In this document: positions 55,894-64,000 of the stretch, piece after piece | How positions within the stretch are numbered: position 1 is the first letter of the stretch | Layout of the letters: each line of letters starts with the position of its first letter | Source of the DNA: Atherix ibis | Lineage: Eukaryota; Arthropoda; Insecta; Diptera; Athericidae | Reading direction: 5' to 3' | Assembly: GCA_958298945.1 (NCBI GenBank) | Contig: OY282607.1 | Span: 72,966,868-73,030,867, forward strand | Length of the DNA stretch: 64,000 nucleotides | The notes under the pieces: generated by a model | Told to the model about the DNA's origin: nothing | What the model saw: only the letters and a program-made list of their open reading frames with translations | The model's database searches: none | Translations under genes and position numbers: made by a program

Positions 55894-56040
55894 TAATGCT
55901 ATGAACACATAACATATCTTGTATTGATACCATGAATGCAGAGATACTTTATAGAATAATATCACCTAATACACAGCCATTCTTCCTACAATGTGAATTT
56001 TCGAGATTCGTGTTTCGACTGGTAAGAAAATGAAAGACTT
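55894..56040. repeat. diverged partial copy of the 56.6-kb repeat
   Basis: It begins TA a tgctatgaacacat and continues ...ccatgaatgcagagatactt, tagaataatatc, tacacagccattctt, tacaatgtga. It aligns with 56613-56760 (tgctatggacacac, ccatgaacacatggatacta, tagaatactaatc, gacacacggccgttctt, tacagtttga). The copies are clearly related but divergent. Its other end was not located. Confidence 0.6.
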
Positions 56041-56041
56041 G

Positions 56042-56609
56042 TTATAATATTATTTAAACTATTTATTAGATAAAAATAGGCTTGAAAGTGAAAATATATG
56101 AAAATTACGAGCAATAAAAAGCTTAATTTGAAATGTCAGAAACTTAAAAATCTGTTCAAACTCGCTGAGTCAACAAATATTAGATAAGATGCGATAGGCA
56201 CTTACTTTGATGGAGAACATGTTGGAATTATTAAATTTAATGACATCAAAGTTAAACTGGGACATCTATTATATTTAAAGAGCTTTATATTTTATACAAT
56301 AAATATTGAAGTCATAAATTAAATAACATCTATCATATATAATACAAATAGGAAAGAATCAATAGGCAGGCACAGAGTAAATATGGGAACTGTCATGTAC
56401 GATCACACACTATTAAATCCTACATAAGTTCGCTTAATTTCCCTTTCTATATGCTTGCCATGAGCAAAAATTGCGCGTTCACGCGCATACATCGTGCATT
56501 CACACGATTAGTGTAATATACCGGCGAACTGTTCGTAGAATTAAACGATTTGACAGCGAATCATTTGCATAAGAAAATCATTTATTAGGCGCGCGGGGTA
56601 ATCTCAGCT
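56042..56609. other. A+T-rich spacer between two related repeats
   Basis: No gene recognised. Short self-complementary strings with gcgcg occur near 56470-56490 and 56589-56596. Confidence 0.45.
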
Positions 56610-56612
56610 TTA

Positions 56613-57051
56613 TGCTATGGACACACATTTGGTATCGATTCCATGAACACATGGATACTATGTAGAATACTAATCTATGACACACGGCCGTTCTTGGTAC
56701 AGTTTGAGGGTTGGAACTTTGTTTTTTTGGCGTATAGGAAAATAAATTATTTGTTATGTAAGTGAATCGCATTATGAACTGAAAACAAATATCCTTTTTC
56801 CTTCCTGCAAGCTATACAATACAATAACTCAAAGTACTTTTTGCTACTTTCCGCTGCAACAATATGACGCTGAAGTCAAATATTAAGTTGGTGTATAGAG
56901 AAGTTAAGAGACCAGGTTGGTGTATAGGGAAACCACGAAAAAAAATTCAGGAACGTTTCTCTAATACTAGCTTTTCTAGCTAGTATTTACCTGATATAAG
57001 GAGACGTAATCGACGACAGCTTGTATCGATACCAGACTTATGTCCATAGCA
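56613..57051. mobile_element. TA-flanked 439-bp inverted-repeat element (MITE candidate)
   Basis: Read inward, the left end is tgctatggacacacatttgg and the right end tgctatggacataagtctgg; both continue tatcgat. TA lies at 56611-56612 and 57052-57053. There is no transposase motif inside, which fits a non-autonomous element mobilised by a TA-inserting transposase of unknown family. A diverged partial copy lies at 55894-56040. Inside is a direct repeat of ggttggtgtatagggaa type near 56890 and 56916. Confidence 0.62.
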
Positions 57052-57054
57052 TAG

Positions 57055-59273
57055 TGAAAAACGTCTTAAATGTAATATTCAATTCTTCATATTTTTATTC
57101 TTATAAAACACAACATGGTAAGACGCTCAGAACTCTCTGGAAAGCCTCATATTTATTGAGGTATTATAAAAAAAAAATAATAAAAAAATTAAAATTATTG
57201 GCAACTTTCAAAAGGGATTCTTATTCCAGAAGTCACCTCACTAAAATCGCGTGACATATCTTCATTGAAAGTTTATTTTATAAAATATTTCAAGGAAATC
57301 TGTTTGGAGTTCTTTTAATTTATTCAAATACTTATATATAGCTAGTCACCTCATATCACGTGACTTTGGTAATAAGAATCATACCACATTCCAAAACATT
57401 TTGTTAAATTACATGTAACGCCCTTTAGTTAAACTAGAACGGAGTCCTTACGGAATTATTAAACTTTGAAATCAATTATTTTCCGTTCAATTAATTTTTA
57501 ATTTTCTGTTTAGTTAACATTAAAATTTGCATAATTTTTAGAAGACTATAATTATAAGAAAAACTTTTTGAATTATCTGATTACAGACTAGTAACAAATT
57601 GACAGGATGTGGGCTGATTGAAGTTAATCAATAAATAGAAGGATAAACGGAACAGTTAATATAGTTAGATTTTTTGGAGCATATTTATTTATTGAAGTTA
57701 ATTAAAGGGGGCTAAAATAAAAATTGCTCGATTTAGAAAGTAGATCGAAGGGATGGGGGAATCAGAGACAGGACAGCTATTAATACTCGGAAGCGCTTAT
57801 AATTAAATATGTTTTAGCAATAAATGTACATGACTTCATTTGCAAATGAGAAATACTACAATATGTCACAGTAAAGAATTAGTTGACAGCAGTTAAGGGA
57901 TTTTATTTAAAATCGCAATAAAAATTTCAAACAGTTTAAAAGAAATTATTGCTTACTGTTTAGATATTTGGTTGAAAATTGAATAGATTATATTGGAATA
58001 TAAAGTGTTGTATGGTATTTATCCTTTTCAAAATTTATTCTCGTTATACAAATGGCTAATAAAAAAATGCGTTGATATTGCAATTTTTGTTGGGGTTAAA
58101 TTTTAGACGATGACCTTTTTTTGGTTTTCATTTTGCTACAACTTTTCGAACGTAATCCAGTCCATATGGGCACGTGTTTGCTTGTGGCTGAACACCAACA
58201 AATTATGTTTAAATGCGAAAACAAAGCAATAAATCTGTCTAGATTGGACTAGTATCATGTATACTGTAACAATCGCTTGGTACGAAGGAATTTAGTCAGT
58301 TGCTTTTTTTTTTTAGGTTGAATCAGTGATGTTGTGGTTCTATTTTAGGAGGATGGCAGCCAATATTATGCCAGTTGGTAGCCCCAGGCAATTTCTATAA
58401 TATTGAAATATTTTCAATCTCAAGGTTGTCTTTCCCTTAGGTCGGCAATAATTCAAATAGAACCCCATGTTAATATGAACTGCCAAAGATGCGTAACTCC
58501 TGCGGTATAATTTACGCACCCAAATTCATGTATATTGAACTTCATCGTCTATTTTTACCCTCCACAGTTATCCTGGCTTTCTTGAAATTTCGTTTATTTT
58601 TCAATACAAATGTTTCGTGTTTGAATGCGTTTATTTATTTTCTTTGATCGATATCAGCAAAAAAAATATTTTTTTCTGTCTTTTCGATTGTATTCCGTTC
58701 AGGATTTAACCATATTTGAAAAGGAAGGAAGTAAAACGGATTACGTTTTGCTTTATTTGCAATTAATTATATTTATTTATTACTTGATAGTAGATTCTTG
58801 TGGTAACAAAATAAATTCCATTTTTTTTTGTGTATATGTGTAGGTACATATTTTCCGTATGACCTTGACATTTTCATTATTTACATAACACGCAAGACTT
58901 ATTAATATTATGTAATGTATGTACATATAAGCTTCATATGAAAATTTATAAAGTTGTATCATTCAGCAAACTTTGTAGACATCATATTACAATAGTTACA
59001 AAGTTCAAGGTAGCTTTTCTTATTTAATTTTTCTTTATCAAGAAAATATATTGTATTAATTCAATTTTATATTTTGTATACTTAAGAGTTTTTATAAATC
59101 ATAAGTTATTATTATTTTTTTTAAATTTTATTTACTTTGTAAGAGTTGAAACACGAAATTATTTAATTAAATTTTTTATTATAAACTCACAACGTACTGG
59201 CTAAAACATTGGACGAAAAACTTATTTTTTCATGATGAATATAAATGTTAGTTTATGTAGTATTCTTTAATAA
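57055..59273. other. A+T-rich non-coding stretch
   Basis: No gene or transposon end recognised. Confidence 0.5.
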
Positions 59274-59275
59274 TA

Positions 59276-60557
59276 CGAGGGTCGTTCAATAAGTCCTTAA
59301 AAAATGATGGAAAAAACTGTTTTTAAAAAAAAAAATTTTATTTTTTAACATAATCACCTTTTAGCTCTATACACTTTTTCAACCGTTTTTCCAAAATTTT
59401 TATCCCGTCCAAAAAATAGGATTTCGGAAGTTCTGCAAAATACTCATCCGTTTGAGCAATGACGTCCTCGTTGGAAGTGAACCGTCGTCCGCCAAGCCAT
59501 TTCTTCAGATTGGGGAAAAGAAAATAGTCACTCGGGGCCAAATCTAGTGAATAAGCGGGATGCTGCAACAATTCCATTCTCAATTCCACAATTTTGGCCA
59601 TGGAAACAGCGCAGGTGTGCACACGCGCATTGTCCTGATGCAAGAGGATTTTTTTCTTCTTCAGATGGGGGCGTTTCTCTTTGATTTCTTCGCTCAACCG
59701 TTGCAATAACGACGCGTGATACGTTCCTGTTATTGTTTTTCCTTATTGCAAGTAGTCGATAAAAATGATGCCCTGCGAATCCCAAAAGACCGTGGCCATC
59801 ACCTTGCCGGCCGATGGCACCGTTTTTGCCTTCTTCGGAGCCCGTTCACCCTTGAAAATCCACTGTGATGACTGTCTCTACGTTCTGGAGTGTAGTAGTG
59901 TATCCAGGTTTCGTCCACAGTGACATATCGACGAAGGAATTCGGCAGGATTGCGATGAAAGAGTGCCAACATATCCTCAGAGTCCACTGCACGATTGCGC
60001 TTATTCTCCTCTGAGAGCAAACGCGGCACCCATCTTGGCGAAATTTTTTTCACAGACAATTTTTCATACAAAATTAAAGCGACTGTACCTTGTGATATGC
60101 CCGTGGCCTCAACTTATTCGCGCACTTTAATTCGCCGATCGTTCAAAATCAGATCGTGGATTTTGTCGATGATTTCAGGAGTAGACACCTCAACTGGGCG
60201 TCCTGAACGATGTTCATCTTTTGTGGATGAACGGCTACGTTTAAATTCATTCACCCAATTGTAAACTGTCGCAAACACAGGTGCAGATGTGCCATGAACT
60301 GCATCCCACTCGGCTTTGATTTCTTTTTTAAGCCTTTCAAATGGAGATGTTTGATGACAGCCCTAAACTCGATTTTTTCCATTGTTATGCACAAATAAAT
60401 GTCGTTAACTTTAATCGACGATAGAAATTGACCTACGCTATGGATCGAGCTGAAATTTTGACAGCTTTCTTGTCGATAATGGTACTTACAAAAAATCTTT
60501 ACCGACACTACGAGCGCAATTTGTCGGATTTTCTAAGGACTTATTGAACGACCCTCG
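59276..60557 (-). mobile_element. mariner family A, copy A7
   Basis: TA-flanked (59274-59275 and 60558-60559), 1282 bp, with canonical CGAGGGTCGTTCAATAAGTC ends. The transposase is on the minus strand. Confidence 0.94.
59338..60382 (-). pseudogene. family A mariner transposase, shared stop (A7)
   Basis: Starts MEKIEFRAVIKHLHLKGL at 60382. A 5-bp loss at about 60330 in the KGLSPKEI region shifts the frame. The next frame runs from EIKAEWDAVHGTSAPVFATV through the first HTH to VRE, where TAA at 60114-60116 replaces the Leu codon, as in A3 and A5. After it, GISQGTVALILYEKL (second HTH), WVPRLL and the first Asp (VDETWIHYY) follow. A 1-base loss at 59885 shifts the frame after PER. The last frame is open from about 59706 (QRLSEEIKEKRP) with the second (HQDNARVH) and third Asp (APSDYF) and the normal end (CIELKGDYVKK, stop at 59338). 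Confidence 0.91.
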
Positions 60558-60559
60558 TA

Positions 60560-61190
60560 ATAAGAGTTATTAATTAATAACGATAATAAAAATTCCAGAT
60601 ATTATATATATAAATTGAAATAATGACGGTTATGTGAAATTTAATAGTATTTTCGAAATAAAGTATCATTGATTTTGAAATAATATCATCAAATTTGACA
60701 ATGATAAAAAATACCATTTCAGTAACCAATTTTAAGTTGTCCATTTACACAATGCCTCTAAAACTCCTTCTAACTTATCTTATGATCAAAGTAAAATTAT
60801 AGCCTTAAGAGTCAATTATTTTGTTATATCATAAATGTTTTAATTTATAACATTTATGAGCATTCAGAATTTTTAAAAATTTAGCAGATGAATTTTATTT
60901 AAAGATAATTTTTTTTACAGGGTGGTGCAAAATGCACATTTTGCTTGGTTATGCTTGACTAATTGATCGAAGACGCGTTCACCATACCGCATCGATGAGC
61001 TACAGGTGAGCTGAGAAGGATCATGGTGAACAAATAGCGGTACTCCAAAGAATTGGCCAAGGAGTGTCATGGGCGGTCTTTAGGATAGAGGGACAGCGAC
61101 CTTATGTTACATCTTTGGAGCTTAGGCTTTCCCCCATTAAAATCGAGGATCCGCTCCAACGTATCCTTCTTCATTTTTTAAATAAATAAT
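60560..61190. other. non-coding stretch, possible transposon-end remnant
   Basis: Mostly A+T-rich. From about 60918 (acagggtggtgcaaaatg) to 61160 the base composition is more balanced, suggesting a remnant of an unidentified element. No motif was recognised. Confidence 0.4.
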
Positions 61191-61195
61191 GGGTA

Positions 61196-61338
61196 TATTT
61201 TTTTCTCTCTTATCCTTTTCACTTTTTTCTCTCTTTTATTTTTTTCTTTACTTTTCTTTTTTAAATTTCTTTGCTCTCTTTTAAATTTTATCGCTTTTCT
61301 AATTTTTATATCCATTTTCTTATTCTCCTCCCATGAAG
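61196..61338. repeat. pyrimidine-rich tract
   Basis: About 140 bases, almost all T and C on the plus strand (tttttttctctcttatcctt type), broken by a few A and G residues. The opposite strand reads as Lys/Glu/Arg-rich peptide, which accounts for an 88-codon open frame there. Confidence 0.85.
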
Positions 61339-61339
61339 A

Positions 61340-64000
61340 ACTTAACATCTCTTGGTATCTCCTATTAAAATTATACACTGTGTTTTCTGGCATGATTTTT
61401 GTTTTGTTATGTGAGTGTGAGGGCACTCTTACTGCGAAATTCAAACCCCCCCTTATCCTCTAAAAAGCTAGTCGGTAATCATGCCAATAGCAGTCAAATG
61501 TGTTCTCTGAGCACAGTCAGCATTGGCTGTATTCCTGTTAAACTTCAAGTTCGTACTCCTTTCCTTTTGTTTTGTTTTACCTTCTACATCTCCCGGGAAT
61601 ATCTTGGTTTTCAATTTAATTTCCAAACAAAACATAACAATGACTTCGAAAGAGCACAAATTTACGAACCAATAATTGGTTGCTCCTTGAGAGACTCAAA
61701 CCACAACGTTCATTCTATATTAAAACAAATTGCAGTATATTAAATAAAAAGAAAATTTATAATAAACAATTATGAATTAAAATGTGAAAAAGTCGACTGT
61801 CATTTTAGATATTGTTCCCATGTTCTGTATTTGGGTAACATTTTTATTAGCTTTCTTTTGTAAGAATATAAAATAATAGGATTGCCAAAAATAATAAGAC
61901 TGATACATTATATATTAAAAATACCAACAAAAAAAAGGACGGAAATTATGTTCAATATTGTATTTGTATCTGATAAATAAAATCAACAGATGGAAGGCAT
62001 ATAATTTTATACGATATTTTTTGTACACACACAAATTTATATAATGTAGTGAATAAACAAAATAAAATCGAAAATCCTAACAAAAATACTCATTGGGAAA
62101 ATTCTGATAATGATTTATAAGTATTGTATAATAAAATAAAAAAAAATTTGGGGACAGGAAAATCTATTGTACTTTTTATATAAAGAGACAATCGAGGACG
62201 ATGCCAGCATAGAATAGACTCTGACTAAAATTAGGAAGTGATATAATCAGTGGTCTTTGATAGAATATTATAGTAATCGATTTGATTTCGTGTCCCGGAG
62301 CGTAATGCTCAACATTTTCCAAAAAACGCATTGTAATATAATAAAAAAAATTAAATTGAAATTACATTCAATTTCCGTTCTGATTATAACAATGAATAAA
62401 ATTTTCCACCGCCAATTAATTTGTTATTATTATAAATAGAGTTAATGAAATTGGCAAATGTATAAACATAAATTACAACTAATTATAAATTATTTAATAC
62501 AATGTTTCCTATTTTTATGGGGAATTCAAAGCTCCTGGAATATAATTATTTTCCGAAAATTTTTTCCAATAATCGGACGAACGAATTCATTACAAAAAAA
62601 AAACTTTTTATACAAAAGGATATGCAAATTGTTAAAAATAAAGCTGTTTGGAATTCTTTGTTATTTTTAATACAAACAAAAAAAAAGGACCTCAAATATC
62701 AAATAGAAATTTATAAAAAGTCACAATTCCTTTTTTTGGAAAATTCTAAAGAAAATTACATAAAAAATCTATTGTAAATTATGGTACATTTCTGAAAGAG
62801 GAGAAGTTAAAGGTAAGCCTGTAAAAAACACCAAACTTTTACACAATTTCTACAATGAGAACCTTTTTCTTAAAAAAAACACAATTCAGAACAAATATGG
62901 CAGAAAATTGAAAATTAAAGAAAAAAAACGAATTATTTCTAGAATAAGACATTTTGAAGTTTACTCTCTCCCAAAGATACAGGATATATTCCTCAATGGT
63001 TTCTTGATTTAGAACATTTATTGTAATAAAATAAAAAACTGACTTTTATTCTTTGTTATGCAACTAATTTCAAGCGAATCGATTGCTACCTCTATTAAGA
63101 GTATCATGGGTATTAAATACTTACTTATATCCTTGCCAATATTGGACATTTTTCTTTGATATAGAAAAATCGATAAGACAGAATGGAGCGAAAGGATTTT
63201 ATAAGAAAAACTGTTTTCAACATAAATGCAATATTGAAGCAAGTTTCTTTTTATGTAAATGATATTAAGTTTAGAAATAAATAACTTGTTCAAATACCCA
63301 CCCATAATACCCATGTGTACATTCAATTACAAGACTTTTGTACATATTTTGCGGTCGACATTTAAGTTAATTCAAAACCTTTCTTTCTAAATACAAAGTC
63401 ATTTTTAGGGATTCAGTTTTTCTACATTGAGATTGTTGATATTTTTATTAACATTTTTTTATCCAAATTTGGCCAGAGCTTTATTTTCTTTGAATAATAA
63501 ATGGGATTGTACAAAATTTACAAATAAATTATAGCTAACATTTTATATTCAATTCAGTTATATGTGTATTTATCAGATGTTCTTCATTATTTGAGTATAC
63601 ATTTTTTTTTTGCTACATAAAACCTAAGTTAAATTCAATTTTCATCATTTTAATTATACTTAATAAAATGCGGAAGACGTATTACTTATACAAGGTCATA
63701 TGTTTCGTCCTTGTATAGAGTCGTGTAAGAAAAACAGTGCTTGAAATAAATATTTATATAAATTCATAGTTGCTATAAATCTTATATTTTATACTTATTT
63801 TAAATAAATTTTTTTTATTAACAGTTTTAAGAAATTTCAGATAAAGCAATTTGTTAGAGCATGAGTAGAAATTTGATTTGATATTTTGTTTAGCATTTTT
63901 GTTTCTATTATCACGAGTACGACAACTTATGCGATAATAAATCACTGCAAATTCGAATCCTTTAATTAATAGTGATTTAAGATAGTTTTATTAGGTTGTC
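61340..64000. other. A+T-rich non-coding stretch
   Basis: No gene recognised. A 114-codon open frame at 61399-61743 has no family motif. A short hairpin (ttatacaagg / ccttgtatag) lies at about 63686-63718. Confidence 0.5.

Noticed and set aside
61178..61444. 88-codon Lys/Glu-rich frame
   Set aside because: Produced by the purine-rich complement of the pyrimidine tract.
1..64000. CRISPR array, rRNA, LTR retrotransposon or LINE
   Set aside because: No regular spaced repeats, no rRNA-like segment, no long terminal direct repeats and no reverse transcriptase motif were seen. The 63-bp repeats at 37.8 and 39.1 kb are too short, and their content is a mariner.

Overview
This window reads as non-coding, strongly A+T-rich nuclear DNA of an insect, possibly a fly. 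That placement is inference: it rests on the many mariner lineages, the A/T homopolymers and the catatatgtacata-type strings. I found no convincing host protein-coding gene, tRNA, rRNA or CRISPR array. Almost everything recognisable belongs to the IS630/Tc1/mariner superfamily, so the window is best read as a mariner graveyard holding one element that looks alive.

Layout. 1-2.1 kb: anonymous DNA, a TGY-codon-like triplet repeat and a small mariner relic with an inverted duplication. 2.24-3.2 kb: an internally deleted DD41D (rosa-type) element ending in a perfect 69-bp-arm hairpin. 6.44-7.66 kb: a Himar1-like (irritans) element, frameshifted near its C-terminus. 9.16-10.02 kb: a deletion derivative of another DD34D family (called G here). 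12.0-13.25, 16.5-17.8, 24.5-25.7, 27.4-28.6, 37.8-39.1, 47.1-48.2 and 59.3-60.6 kb: seven copies (A1 to A7) of one DD34D family with CGAGGGTCGTTCAATAAGTC ends, all broken. 19.6-22.4 kb: an old DD41D relic split by two younger mariners inserted 9 bp apart. 28.7-29.7 kb: a family G relic followed by a DD41D relic. 33.2-33.4 kb: a mariner C-terminal relic. 34.0-35.3 and 44.2-45.4 kb: two copies of a mellifera/cecropia-like mariner. 39.2-39.45 kb: a DD41D relic. 46.1-46.6 kb: a family G-like relic. 50.3-51.5 kb: a mauritiana-type element with one in-frame stop and a catalytic D-to-N change. 52.3-53.6 kb: a mariner with an uninterrupted 350-residue transposase, all three catalytic aspartates and near-identical terminal repeats. 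55.9-57.05 kb: a TA-flanked inverted-repeat element and a diverged partial copy.

How the parts work together. Each full mariner encodes, or once encoded, a single DDD transposase that binds its own terminal repeats, cuts the element out and reinserts it at a TA; nearly every boundary here shows the TA duplication. Copies with broken transposases can only move if a working enzyme of the same family is supplied in trans. Three of the seven family A copies share the same TTA-to-TAA stop, which suggests that a dead copy was itself multiplied that way. Internal deletions, patchwork insertions and snap-back palindromes inside several copies look like scars of imperfect gap repair or replication slippage.

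Limits. Subfamily names come from recognising conserved motifs, not from a database search. Percent identities, base composition and ages were not computed.
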